A stretch of DNA of 64,000 nucleotides from Eretmocerus hayati (GCA_029851415.1 CM056743.1:125642305-125706304); one strand, 5' to 3'; counted from the first letter of the stretch, positions 45,772 through 58,439 are shown. The notes: a model not told the origin generated them from the sequence alone. Numbers and translations: made by a program.

Positions 45772-47118
45772 GGATTCCACGCCAAAGCGACATACGGAAA
45801 GGGGTCATCTCTCAGATTCTTTTTTAACCTTTTTCATTCGATTCGATGGCCCAAAATAGGAACTTTGAACCGCCTTTGAGGTCCAAAAAAATCTCTCCTC
45901 TCCATTGCACGCACATCCGTAAACAGACCGAAAATTTATCGTGTAAAAATCGATGCTCTTTTTTTCACGAAAATGGGAATATTTCGAGTTTTTGGATAGC
46001 TATCGATTTGCGGGTTGCGGCATCTGAAAGGGCATCAAAAAACGCATCGAAAACGTTGTCGAGAACTCCTCCTCTGTGATTTGGAGGCCTCCTGGAGGCA
46101 AAAGAGTGTTTTTCACTAAAATGTTGATTTCTCAAAAAGCCATTCTTTTTAATCTTTGAAAATCATATATTTGACGTAAAATTTTGCGTTCTTCCGAAAA
46201 AAATGGGTTTCAGAGAAGTTTGGGGCGATCCAAGTGACTTATGAGCCAATTTTTGAAAATTCGTTTTTTTTTCGGTTTCAGAAAAAGGCGATTTTCTACG
46301 CATGCGCACAAATGTAGACTTTCGGCGCCATGTTCAATGGAAAGCTGACAAAATTTCCTATAGAATGACTACCCGCAAAGTTGAAATTCATGCACTGAAA
46401 CGCGATTTGCAAGGATTAATTATGTCGAATCAAAATCACATGAAAATTCAACCCATTAACGCCTTTGTGGCGCCTGCTGAGATGACACATTCACGAGATC
46501 TTTCCGGGACTCAATTTTGAGAACGAAATTGACCTGAAAAAAATTCGGACCGCATGGTTTCAACGTGAAATTGTATTAACTTTCAAAATATGCGATAAAA
46601 AAACCCCGTTTGAGGCGAACCCGAGGTGCTACATTCAATTTTTCGCGATTTTCAATAAGAAATTTCGTATTTTCTGGCAAAAAATTGAATGTACCACCTC
46701 GGGTTCGCCTCAAATGGAATTTTCACCGCATATTTTGAAAGTTTAGACAATTTCACGTTGAAACCATGCGGTCCGAATTTTTTTCAGGTCAATTTCATAC
46801 TCAAAATTGAGTCCCGAGAAGATCTCGTGAATGTGTCATCTCAGCAGGCGCCACGAGGGCGTTTATGGGCTGAATTTTCATGTGATTTCGATTCGACATA
46901 ATGAATCCTTGCAGATCGCGTTTCAGTGCATGAATTTCAACTTTGCGGGTAGTCATCTTATAGGAAATTTTGTCAGCTTTCCATCGAACATGGCGCCGAA
47001 AGTCTACATTTGTGCGCATGCGCACAAAATCGCCTTTTTCTGAAACCGAAAAAATCGAATTTTCAAAAGAATCTGAGAGATGACCCCTCTCCGTAGGTCG
47101 CTTTGGCGTGGAATTCAT
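45772..47118. repeat. 1.35-kb foldback element in CAP gene intron
   Basis: Terminal inverted repeat: gattccacgccaaagcgac near 45775 against the complement of gtcgctttggcgtggaattc at 47097-47116, continuing through ggggtcatctctcagattc. A large hairpin inside has a left arm at 46246-46660 and right arm at 46675-47065, centred near 46668, with stems such as ggttcgcctcaaa / aggcgaacc and gcgcatgcgcac. The segment 45822-46245 is unpaired, so the left arm is interrupted or the right arm deleted. Similar frames of 72 and 145 codons on opposite strands are products of the palindrome. Confidence 0.85.
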
Positions 47119-48142
47119 CAAATATGAGATATCAAAAATTGGAATCACTATTTTACTCATCATGAAATTCTCCATAATCATGAATAAATGCGTAATTTGT
47201 CGATTGGTTTCTGAGATTAGATGAAATACTATCATCATTAGTGACTAGGAAGATGTACGGGGCAATTTCTGCATTGGGAGGAAAAAATGAAGAACACAGT
47301 GAGAAATCAAGAGTAAGGAGAAAATCTGTGCGATCGCCACGATTATCCAAAAAAAAATCTCTATTTTCCAATCGAATAAAGTCTTCTAAATATAAGTAAT
47401 TTCACAAGCGTTCGCGTCATGATTAATCCACCGACACAATTACCTATCAACTCATTTGACCAAGAAACTGACAGAGATTCTTCGAGTAAATATCAACACG
47501 AAGTAATAATATTAGTTCTCATCAATCATAGTGTTGTCAATACATAGTGTGTGCACAAAATTTAGTATCGAGAGAAAAATTTTAAATGAAAGCGAGCCCA
47601 CTTTTCCCAAGACCAGCATCATTAAGTATTGCATTAATTCGTTTAAGATATACTCGTTTCACGTGAGGTCACTCATTCTATGATTGCAGTGCTGACGTCA
47701 CTTAGCAAGGAAAAGAATGATAGAAATTACAAGTGAAAGTTTCTCATATCAATGAAATATCAAATCTGTGAATACAACAAATATAATGTTCAGAAATGTA
47801 ACACCAACCATGAATTTTGTACGGCTTATGATCTACTTCATCAGAACATTTTCATTTGGTTGTCACTCATAGCACTGATGTCCCACATCAATAAATAACA
47901 GTTCTTCATACGAGCCAAGAATTACAACAACTTTCGAATGTGCGCGCCAAAATAAGGAAGAAGATTCAGTACAGCAAATACAGTTTCCAGATCGACCATA
48001 CTCATGATGTTCATTTTTTTCGATATGACTTTTCTAAGTACAATTTCTGTCTACAATCACAGTTTCCGTGTACAGTATCCGTCCAGCGTGACGTCCCATC
48101 CTAGGAAGTCATTAAAAATACTAGTTATATATGTGAACTGAC
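47119..48142. other. CAP gene intron, distal part
   Basis: AT-rich, no feature recognised. Confidence 0.5.
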
Positions 48143-48326
48143 CTGTGAAGAAGCGTATCTAGCGGAATCTGGCGACGCCGAGGAAGACCTTGCACTACTA
48201 CATGACATGCCATCGCTGCCAAGACTACTGTGAAAACTGCCGTGAAACGAGCCAGAATGCAGAGGTCCTGGCGACGCTGGCGAGGCTGTCAGTGGCGATT
48301 TAGACCTTACTGATTCGGCCCTTGAC
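48143..48326 (-). CDS. two-CAP-domain protein, Ser-rich exon 2 of those visible
   Basis: Acceptor gtgtattttctcag and donor GTCAGT. The G completes a split codon, then RAESVRSKSPLTASPASPG and a Ser-rich run containing GSFHGSFHSSLGSDGMSCSS, ending ARYASSQ. Low complexity suggests a disordered, possibly phosphorylated segment ahead of the CAP domains. Its phase (2 in, 0 out) fits both neighbours exactly, and its G+C is far above the flanking introns. 184 bp. Confidence 0.85.
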
Positions 48327-49493
48327 CTGAGAAAATACACAATTTAGATTTAGGACAATGTGACACGCAACTCATTGGGTCATGGTATGGATTTTGGAAT
48401 ACAGTATGATCCCAAAAGTTATTTTGGCACTTGATGAATAAAGGTTCATGTACGCCAACATAACTAATAGGCAGTTGCTTATGTTTTTCTATTTTTGACG
48501 TTCTAATGACCACTTTTACTTGTTCATCAAAAGCATGACTCGTCAACATTTGATGAGAATATAAGAGCTGTATGAAACTGGGAAAAGTTTGCAGTAGCTG
48601 ATGAAAAATGACAAGATCATCATTATGATTTCACTCAATAGGTTTCATGCGGATTTCAAAAAAACGATTAATTCCCGCCAAAAGCTCCTAATGAATTTAC
48701 TCAATCCGCTCACTGCAACGGCGAGAATTGCGTTCGGATCCTGTAATATGCGGAGCCACTTCATACGTTTTTGATCACCGACAACTTAGGGGTGGACGCG
48801 TGCGTGGGCTCTACCGGTGGGTTTCATTACAGTGAAGGTATTAATGAATAGTCTACCATGTACAGTAGTTATGGACTCGATGATCATAAATGATCAGAAT
48901 ACATGAGTTACTTATCGAAATGATATACCACAAGGTTTGCCAAAATTTATCTACAAGAAAGATCTATGAGATCTAATTCTTCTAAAGTGGACTACGTGCA
49001 TCATGCATCAATTGAGAGAAGTCTACATGATGTTCAGGATATAAAAAATCAAATTTCACAAAAGATGCGATTGATGAATAACCCCAAGGATTTGCCAAAC
49101 ATAGAAAAACGAATATTGAATGGGCCTATCGTAAATGGCCGTAAGAAAAACTTCTTGCTTTCGATCAGCCGTTTACAATGAAGTATCCACCCTCTGGGAA
49201 ACTTGTAATTACATCGAGACGTGAAGATACGAGGTATTGCAATAATTGATTCTCAATCCTAAAAGCTAATCCCAGAATCTTTGAAGTTTTCCCATCCACA
49301 CGCGATAACTTACACATTTTGTGTCCAAAAATTCAAAAATTGAATATCGAGTCTGCGCCTGCCTGAGTCGACTTTTTCCATTTCTTTTCGATTATTGAGC
49401 AATAATATGTGATAAAACGTAGACAGAAAATTTTTTGGAACGTTTTAGGATGGTATATGTGATATTCGCGTGTTTAAGGCATAGGGAAAGAGG
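48327..49493. other. CAP gene intron, start of a 6.7-kb intron
   Basis: No exon supported. A string ccgctcactgcaacgg near 48707 resembles a piggyBac-like terminal motif. Confidence 0.4.
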
Positions 49494-50260
49494 TGCACGG
49501 AACTGACATTTGCGGTTTTTGACGTTTTGTTGTCTAGCGAGGAATCCTGACGCGATGGGGCCAAATAACCTAGAAATTCGTGTTTAGATGGTTGATTTGA
49601 GTCGGAAATACTGGCTCTGGACCAGTTAATTCCATTTCTCCGTCTTTCGCGTGTTATTGAGTACCACAGGGAACAACTTTTGAATGCACGGAATTGACAT
49701 GCACGGAACTGACATTTCGCCTTGAAATCGCTCGCAAAAATAACAGAGTCGACATAAAAACTTCTCCTTGTAGATTTCATCTATTCCCACCATATTTTAG
49801 TGGAAAAGATTGTTCCCGCCTAGATAAATTGACTTTTGGTGGGGTAACATGGTATGCACTGAACTGACAAAGTTAATCACATGGCCGATTTTCGGCCATA
49901 AATGTTAATGCAGTGCTCGGAATTTCGATTCTGGGCCTTGACTCACGCTGGGATTTGATTATTTAAACCGTTTCCTTGAAATTTCGTCCACTACAAAGTG
50001 ATTTAGACTAAATTTAGCATACGCTGTGAGCATTTGAAAAAAATGTCTCATTATTAGTGAAAATCCCATAACAAGATTGAGGCACACGGCTTGGGGACTA
50101 AACTACGAGTTCTGTACATAATACCTATGAAAAATAGTTGGTTTAACATTTTACTTCGAGGAAAATTTTTGAGCGTACCCTTAGCGATTCTTACTCCGAC
50201 GCTAGTGCTGGAGGTATACGTCGATCTCCAAATGTAACAATGCACGGAACTGACATTTCG
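49494..50260 (+). repeat. phrase-repeat element, tgcacggaactgacattt
   Basis: TGCACGGAACTGACATTT occurs at 49494 and 49699 (and as a one-base variant at 49684), as a variant at 49854 and again at 50241, always on the plus strand. Sequence between copies is unlike. As with the TGTCTTTACCGTG and CCGAATGG clusters elsewhere in the window, repeated subterminal motifs of an eroded element are the simplest explanation. Confidence 0.75.
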
Positions 50261-52794
50261 ACCCCTAATCTTTACAAATAAAAAAGAGGAGTGAACGGAT
50301 CGATCTGGAAATTTATTCCCAAATGTATTTCAATAGAATACATGTGGGAAAATTTGAATGGAGTGATTTGAAGCTTGCTCGTCAAAATGCAAGGTCATAA
50401 CCTGTTCCGGGCGAGTTATCGCGATAATACTCATATATGCCTGAAAGTTTCCACAGATTGGATTGTCTTCATGAAAGAGCATTATAGTAGGTCCCAGATG
50501 TAAGGAATCAAATTTCTTTGAATAATCTTACAACCAGGGTCAGAACTAATGTTATTCATCAAATGTCCAAACTGACCAATTAAAAAGATAGAAGCTCAAA
50601 TTCATCATGAATTACATCATACAAAAAATATACTGGATCATCTTCCAATAATCATGATGGAAAACCTCGTGGAAAACAGTCCAATGATGTATCAAACTTT
50701 GCTTGACTGCCACATTTGTAGTTATAATATATTGGCCACATGCACTGCATTGTACGTACATATTTTTTCTTTCCAAAATTGAGGACCCAGACCAGATCAC
50801 AGAATAGTTCATTTAAGAACTCCCTCTTCACCAAGAGCTTAAAAAAGACTGCGCGAGTATTTCAATCGTTTCCTATCCAAATTGAAAATGGCCAACGAAA
50901 CCAATCATACTTATCACGCTTATCTTATCTCACTAAACACTATAATGGAACAGTAACAATGGATTAGATATCCGCATTACAGTTTTGCAATCTTTTCGAT
51001 ATTTTTTGGGTCGATATTTCTTGATAAAACAGTATAATTGAATCATGTCAATCAGTTCTCGTCAAAGATAAGATTATTGATTGATTCCAAGGCTGAATGC
51101 TCCGACATAAGCGAATATGTAATCAGATACTCAATAATTTTCCCCAGTACAAACATTTTTGTAATGAAAAATTCGACCACAGTGACGTTTTTTGTAAAAA
51201 TAACCATTTGCACGTCAACATCATCGACTATCGACCTGGTTCGAAATGAGGTGAGAAGCCAACACGTCGATCCTGACCTTTGAGTACATCATGCATGGGG
51301 GATTAGCATCTCTCTGTCTTCTGTCTGTACTGTGAGGGTTGCGTATTTGTAGTCTGATGCATCAAGTGCATTACGATGTCATCATGTCTCGCTTTGCGTC
51401 TAGTATCGCGTGCAATGCTGCGTATTCCAAGCCTTTCTAACTACCGTATGCCCGTATATATATGTGATGTAACGCATGAATTCTATTAGACGTATTGAAT
51501 CCCTTTCCATGAATCGATGTTGTGGATATGTTGTGTCGACTGATGGTGAGTATGTATTATGTATACCTCGAGTGCATTTTAAGATTTACAAGAGTGCGCA
51601 ATGCCGAATATTGCGGGTTTAAAAAAAAATTGGCAGATGGATGAAATTCGTCATTTTTCAATCGGATTATTTATATTCAAGTAAGGAAATCGATTGGAGT
51701 GTATTGCAGAAATAATTCCCACGAATCTCAAGGAAATCTGTATGAATTGAAGTGAATAAACTGTTATATCTGCTACAGAAATAGGCACAAATATATATTC
51801 TAGTGTATATCTAGGATAGAAAACTCGATAACAGCGTGATAAGGAGTCGGAATGACTCGCAGATTTAATTATACAAAGTCAGAGAGTCGGCGAAGTGCAT
51901 TATACACGATGCGAACGGATAAAGTAAAAGGAATACTAGAAAGGTATGTACCACGTGGACGGAATCCAGTCTGCATTGTCGAACGGTGAACGCATTTTTT
52001 TGCAACGGACCAAGTATAGATCCATGCACACAAAAAAACGGTACACCATGAGCGGCAATCGGAGAAAATAATTCTTGCGTCCATTACTCGTTCGTTACGC
52101 GCCGACCCCGCGAGACTTTCTTCCTTCTTCGTGTAATATAAAATACTCACTCTTTCACTTCCCAGTGTCGTATTCTTCCCGTATCTTCGTATGAGATACT
52201 AGGCCGTTTGCGAGAGCTTTAGATTCGCGCGAATGTTTGAGTTTTGAGTATCTATAGGTACAACATTGGTGTTAACGAAAGTGTTGCGAAGCGTCGTCGT
52301 TGTCGTACCGCAGCGCACGTGCTTGATATAAACGCGTGTGACTATATCTTTTCTTGCTCGCGGGATGCGTTGTCCTGATCGTACTTAAAAGTCTCGATTC
52401 GTTGATTTTGTCGCTGGAAGTTTCGCTCTCATTAGAAAGATGAAAGAGATTTTAATTTTGGGCAAGATCATTCATTGACATGGTGTGTCCACCAAATCTT
52501 CTTAGAAAACTTTTCCAAGTATAATCCAGGTTTTCCAGTGCCGTGAAAGTAGAATTCCCAGGTTCAAAATTGAATTGAATCAGACGCAAATTAATTATTC
52601 AATTTTTTAGCGAAATCCTTTCGGTAAGACTCTATACTATTGGTAGTCATGCATGTTTCCGTGCCAGTATCTGGTGCAACATTTTTTCAACCGAATTCGT
52701 TTGGATAAATTGTAGTTATCACTTTTTTTGGTCTAAAAACATTTCTTTCAGGTGAATTGACACGATTCAATCAAAATCTTACTATTTACATTTC
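50261..52794. other. CAP gene intron
   Basis: AT-rich; a moderately GC-rich patch at 51900-52340 with TATATC and CGT-rich words might be an internal promoter, but no initiator was convincing. No exon. Confidence 0.4.
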
Positions 52795-53335
52795 TCTGAG
52801 ACATTATTTCCGAGCTATGAGCGTTTCGAAGTTGGAAAACACAAATTTTGCGGTTTTCAGCGTTGAATAAAAGTAACAACGAATTGCAACAATCCATATT
52901 CCCAGTGTCAAAATCGGTTTTCTAGGATGTCTTTTAGAGAGTCTTTCTAGGATGTCTTTTTAAGATCCAATAGCAACAATCGGTGGTTCCACGGCCAGAA
53001 GCTCTCTTTTTTTGGAAATGTTGGATGTACTGTTTCTAGTTAAGATAGTATAGCTATATAAATATGTCGCAGGTTCTTGGCGAAATCAGCCTTTTCGTGA
53101 AGCTCCTAGGCTTTTCATGAAAGACCGTCCGATCGTGTGAACGCTCATCCATTTCACTCCGTTACACCATCGGCCTCGTCTTTTCATTAAAAAAAAGACT
53201 GAATCAGTCCTAGAAAACCGATTGTGGTACTGGAAACATGGATTTTTCGGTTCATTGTTGCTTTTATTTAACGTTGAGAGTCGCAGAATCCGTGCTTTTT
53301 CAATTTGGAAACGCTCATAGCTCAAAAATGATGGC
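52795..53335. repeat. foldback element, about 150-bp arms
   Basis: The left arm (52795-52945; acattatttccgagctatga, ttttctaggatgtcttt) is inversely matched by the right arm (53198-53335; cagtcctagaaaaccgattg ... gctcatagctcaaaaatgatg). The spacer of about 250 bp has a short tandem repeat of tctaggatgtctttt (52920-52965). No coding capacity. Confidence 0.8.
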
Positions 53336-55045
53336 TAAAAAATGACAAGAGTATAACTTTTTGCTTAAAATACCTAAATTCAATTAATAAAAATCGTTTC
53401 GGAAAGAGAAGAGTGATTCTTACAATTTGTTCAAATATAATTTAATTTTGGTTCAAACCATTCTGTATAGGATTTCGGCTTGGAAACATGCATTACTAGC
53501 AACAACAGGGTCTTCCGGCAAGGATCCCGCAAAATAATTCCATAAACCTATTTTTGCAAGCGATGGCGGTAATTTCGCCTAGTCCTCGAACGAATTCTAT
53601 CGGAAATGAATCATGATGCACTCTCAATTTCCACTCGAATCGAAAAATAGACGACCGTTGCAATGCAAATAAATGGCAAGTAAACTGATACATTTGTAAA
53701 CAATTCAAGGTTTCACGTGAGGATTCCCTGAGTTTTTCCTGATTTACAGTCGCAAAACGAATTCCCTGAAAATTCCTCGATTTTCCTGATTTTGAGGTTC
53801 GGTGGACACCATGATTGGTATTCAGTTCTGACAAGTAAATTTTCAGCAAACTTTGATTTGATATTTGATTGATTAAAACCGAGTCTGGTTTCTCATGTTT
53901 ATGTGCAATTCAGATGAATATTTATAGACAAAATGAAAGAATTACAAGACTTGCAATATGAAGTTACGAAATCACGTGAGCGAAAATAGTCACGAAGATG
54001 ACGAATTTCTGAAACCTCTGATTTTGGCATTTGAATTCACACTGGTCATGGAAAAATGATTTGAAGTAATGATCTTCAAGACTCGGGGTCCAAAGCATTC
54101 AGACTGTTTTTACGGAGTAAACATTCGAAGGGAAATAATTGAATGGAGGAATAAAATCTGAATACTCGAATTGAACTCATAATCTCGATAGTTCAGAGCA
54201 GAATAGAAGCTTGAGAACGATATCCCGATTCCCTTTTGATAACGATCGCAAGATAATAATGGAATAACTAATAGGTCTAGCGTATCATCGCGAGACATTT
54301 GAATAGAAGGCCAATAAGATATTCAGTGGTGTATTCAATCGAGCCTCAACTTTTCCATTATTTATTGTTTTATCTATCATCTGTTCAAGAATTGAAAAAC
54401 ACTCCATGAAACGACTTCCGTACTTGTATGTTTGTGAGTATACGTAATGATTCTTTAATATACTCTTATTTATTTTGGTGTACCTTTGGGGTGTTACTTG
54501 GTCGACGAATCCGACTACCTTTTTTCTACTTCGGCATACGTTGAGTGAGGGCATACTATAAAAGGAACAGTAGTATATCTGTGTAATCGAGTTGAAATGT
54601 AAGGGGTAAAATATTCTAATTCAAATCCTGAGAGATTATATTTATTTGATTGAATATCGGGACTCCGAGCGGATAGATTCTTGTTTATGGGATTCGGAAG
54701 CTGATTTACACTCATAAGTAAACTTTGTATGATCTAGTAATCAGACTGCGTGTACGTCATTACTATAAATCTTTAACACTTTCTTCGCTCGGATTCTCCA
54801 GACGTAAGTATTCCGGGGCTACCTATCTAGATCTATCGAAAAATTTGCTACTAGAAATTCCTCGATTAATCAACTATAGATAATCTGAAAAATTGCCCGT
54901 CTAGTTTACTAATACCTATTCTACAGATTAAAAATCCGTAAATGTTTAATTCCATCCAATCAAACAGTCGTCATGAACTTCACTTTACAAAGTCTTGTAC
55001 GCAATGGTACATTATTTACTTTGAAAAATTAGAAAACTATCTCAC
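53336..55045. other. CAP gene intron, remainder
   Basis: No exon or repeat recognised. Confidence 0.5.
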
Positions 55046-55306
55046 CTGTTGGACTTGGGAGTAACGATATCCCTTGTCTCCGAAGTGTATTTCCTTTCAG
55101 CTCGTCCTCCATTAAACAGTTCAACTGTTTCACGAGTAACGGTCTCAAGAAGTGGTTCACCACCCCGTCGACCCTTACTAAAAGTTCTCTGATCTGTTTT
55201 TCGGACCATAACTACCCTTGATAAAGGTTGATTGAAATCGTGTCCATGCATCGTCGGTGGTATCATTGCTAATGATTGAGATAGCGGACCACCGACTCTC
55301 GGTGAC
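55046..55306 (-). CDS. two-CAP-domain protein, first visible coding exon
   Basis: Acceptor ttattttttgtgtttcag and donor GTGAGA after ...AAGTCCAACAG (phase 2). It reads SPRVGGPLSQSLAMIPPTMH, HDFNQPLSRVVMVRKTDQR, FSKGRRGGEPLLETVTRETV and ends VTPKSN. No domain is recognised; it is basic and probably disordered. The exon starts in phase 2, so an upstream exon carrying the start codon must exist between here and the promoter near 58.33 kb, but no phase-2 donor with a good ATG was found. Seven exons give about 521 residues: a disordered N-terminal region of about 150, CAP 1 at about 165-300, linker, and CAP 2 at about 375-510. No signal peptide is visible in these exons, so a cytosolic/Golgi GAPR-1-like protein is more likely than a secreted venom-allergen type. 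Confidence 0.82.
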
Positions 55307-57085
55307 CTGAAACACAAAAAATAAAAATTCCATTAATAAAATAAAATCTATCTCACACTTGAAAGTTAATTTTCAACCAATTTTGCGAACGGTGATATCT
55401 TAGAAAAAAAGTTCGCAGGCTACGGTTGTAGAGGTTAAAAAATTTATTGCCATTTCAAATCGGTAATCGAACTCTCTCTCTCTCTCTCTTTAGACCATGA
55501 CCATCGGCTGGCTATATGATAGATGGCCTAGAGTAGCACGAGTAACACTTTTTACGGTAGCCAGAATGTTAGAGAATCGGTTGTCCATTGTTATATACCT
55601 ATGTATGTACGTGTTCTAAAGTCTTTGATCGCCGATTGAAAATAGTTTTCTCGTGAAAGTTTATACGGAGTGAGGCTAAAAGCATCAGGAGTGTTCCAAT
55701 TCTCGAATAATACAATGCGACGACTATCAAATCAATTCGATCGATTGGGTATACCCATTCATATATGTGTCACTTATTATTATATAGAATTGAGATTCAC
55801 TGGATCAATTTCCACTCGAATAGCATCCCACAAGATGCATGAATGGATAATTCTGAGATATGCCTATAGTTTAATAATAATCATATAATTCACACACTGA
55901 TTTCACTACCACAAACCTAACCGCAAAGTTGATTGCTCGCATCATACCGCTTGGAAGCACTAATTTATCACACTTTTATTTATCGTTGAAGATCGTAAAT
56001 GACACCACGATATGGTAAATAAAATTCTTCAGTGATTATAGATCGAATATTATAGCCACCGAGTCGTAATCGTACATACAATTATCGCATTTTCAAATTT
56101 AGCAAATTTCATCGTTGCATCCATTCATCACTGCTTTTTGATGTATCGTGCCGACAGCTCGGTGCACGAACTTGCATTTTTCTCGTCCAAGTTCATCATT
56201 GCGTAACGCCAATGTCTAAAGTAATTACCAAGCTATAATACCGCATACGAAGCTTGATTTTTTCTCTATTCATTCAGACACGTGCGTACATTACCTACTA
56301 AAGCACCTGACTTTATCGTCTGCGACTATACCCAATTGACAAATCAATCACTCGCTCTCTAAAAGCAGAAGATTTTCATAGTTGCATTGTGATTATGAAT
56401 AGTTTTCTTTGACATCATCGTCGAGTGAATGAGCGTTGAAAGTAGTTTTTTATTCATACCGAGTGTCAAAAGTCAAACCACTATATAATAAAGGCTGGGA
56501 AATGGTGTTCGTCTTGAGCCACTGCTGCGCTTTCTAAACAACAAGAAAAAGTGTGTACCTCGTCTAATGCAGATCGGACGGTTCTTTTTTTTTCGATACG
56601 CTACAATGGACATTCTCATTTGTTCGCTACTCCTTTCTTCTTCGAAACCACTTGAATTTCCCATTACATCCTAAAAGTAATTCATTACAGTCAACCAATT
56701 TTAACCGTGGAAAACGAGCTACTGATGTCAAGTGCATTAAATTGTTTCCGGGAAAACTTTCGATCTCATTTTGTATCAATTTCAGTTTTAAAAATTGTGA
56801 TTCCTACGAGCCACTATGATATTTTATCGTGAAATAAGCACTGAAAGTGCGTGCTGGAAATTATTTGATAATGATATGTGAGTAAAGATATTACGTTGTT
56901 TTATTGCACCGATCGCGTCCTCTCATTCGACTTTGAAAATCGCGGGAAGTGGTGCATGGGAACGCTATGCGCTTAAAGCACGTGGATAACAAAAAAAAGC
57001 CAACCTTGGCTCACGTAAGACAATTCCTGATGCTGAAGTCCGAAGGCTCGCTTGAATCGCAATAGAATAGCAAGGAATAAAACAA
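55307..57085. other. CAP gene upstream intron; (CT)n repeat
   Basis: A (ct)9-10 run lies at 55472-55490. A minus-strand frame beginning MGNSSGFEEE at 56664 looks attractive but its only donor is in the wrong phase for the exon at 55306. Confidence 0.4.
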
Positions 57086-57145
57086 TATATATAAAGTATA
57101 TAAGAGAGACTGAAAGACCGCTAGTTCGAGAGAGCGCAACAGGTA
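57086..57145 (+). promoter_or_regulatory. possible plus-strand TATA promoter with early splice donor
   Basis: TATATAAAG (57088) and TATATAAG (57097-57104) lie 26-35 bp upstream of CTAGTT (57121-57126, initiator-like). A very good donor, CAACAG|GTACGT, follows at about 57140-57145. This could start a plus-strand transcript with a tiny non-coding first exon, but no downstream exon was recognised in the window. Confidence 0.3.
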
Positions 57146-57672
57146 CGTAACGAGCGCGGGGCGCCATATGCCGGTGCGGGTGCATTGAGCGGTTCCGCCA
57201 CCATCACCATCGGGGCATTTGTTCTCCAATGCATAATATTCCTTTCACTCTATGGAAGCGCGAGTTCAACATTCTCCGACCAAATGCGCGAAAATAGCTG
57301 GCTTGCTATAATAGTGTTGAGATGTTATTCTGAGTCCCATTAGACAAAATTTTGATGGCATTTAGAGCACCTAAAGACGCCTCACTCATGGTATTGGGTT
57401 CAAGTACAAAATTTGGCTTTCTATACTTTTTACATACTGGAAATTCTTATTTCGTGGATATTTGCTCTTTTTGAACTCGTGGCACTTGTGATGCAGAATG
57501 CCGCAATATTTGCACAAGTGTATTAACGATTCCTGATATCGAATTCAGAATTCATGTAAGTGAGGAAAGCTTCAGGTCAAAAAGTAACTGGTGGACTTTT
57601 AATTTTGAAAAGAAACAATCCGATTTTACGCCAAATTTTCAAATTGAGAACCATTTCTGGATAATTTATTGA

Positions 57673-57786
57673 GCCCCGTCCATTGGGCCACGGCAAAACT
57701 CTATCATCGAAAGTCTAATACCAACAGACTTTTTAGATGGTTCAATTTTGACGGTAGAGTTTTGACGCGGTCCATTGAACAGGGCC
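57673..57786. repeat. short foldback element
   Basis: Arms gccccgtccattgggccacg ... aaaactctat and the inverse tagagttttgacgcggtcca ... agggc pair around a loop of about 40 bases. Length 114 bp. Confidence 0.75.
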
Positions 57787-58301
57787 TTAGATAGATGGTT
57801 GGGCAGCTCAAAACCAAAATAATGAAAGGCAATCTCGAATATACATCTTTCAGAACGATTCAAACGACATTATCCAAAACAGGAATTCATAAAATTCTCA
57901 AATGGTGATCAATTCTAGGAACCACCCTCTAAACAATAATTTTTTTTTTCTTTTAAAGCATGAAACTGCCTTGAGCCTTTCCAATCCAGTCGTCTAATCA
58001 GTGGTTGCATCAGCCTCCACCATACAAGACATTCGATATGAAAAAATTTTTATCAACCAAAATATTTTCCAGATACAATTTCAACCATGAAGGCACAGGA
58101 AACTTACAAAGCTAATTCTGGACTCTCCATGACTGCTCATGAACTATATCTCCAATCTTCAGAAAGAACCACTGTGCAAAAACTTAACAATAAAAGTAGG
58201 TGAACCAAAGACCCGGGTCAACACCGGTCACGTTGCACCAAACGAAACTTCTTCGCGATGTACAAAAAGCTTAAGTATATACTCCGGCTGGGTTAAAGTC
58301 G

Positions 58302-58336
58302 ACATCCAACCTCGAGCAGCTCGCGCGCACAACTGA
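58302..58336 (-). promoter_or_regulatory. Inr + DPE core promoter, probably of the two-CAP gene
   Basis: On the minus strand TCAGTT (58336-58331) fits the insect initiator TCAKTY perfectly, with A+1 at 58334. Counting from it, +28 to +33 (58307-58302) is GGATGT, a perfect match to the DPE consensus RGWYVT at exactly the required spacing. No TATA box lies upstream, as usual for DPE promoters. Transcription would run left into the CAP gene, whose first visible coding exon is 3.0 kb downstream. Upstream of the start (58385-58430) is a CGA-triplet-rich, CpG-rich stretch. Confidence 0.7.
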
Positions 58337-58439
58337 ATTCGAACCGTTCGCTTTCGTATTATACTGGACTCTGCAAAGTTTAGCGGCATCAGCGACGACG
58401 ACACGACGATACGACGACGGTTGTGTGCACCGGGCAAGC

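Noticed and set aside
46302..47238. Two similar proteins on opposite strands (72 and 145 codons)
   Set aside because: They are mirror translations of the two arms of one foldback element.
56473..56664. MGNSSGFEEE frame as first coding exon of the CAP gene
   Set aside because: The only good donor (GTACAC after CGA G) is phase 1, whereas the exon at 55306 needs phase 2.
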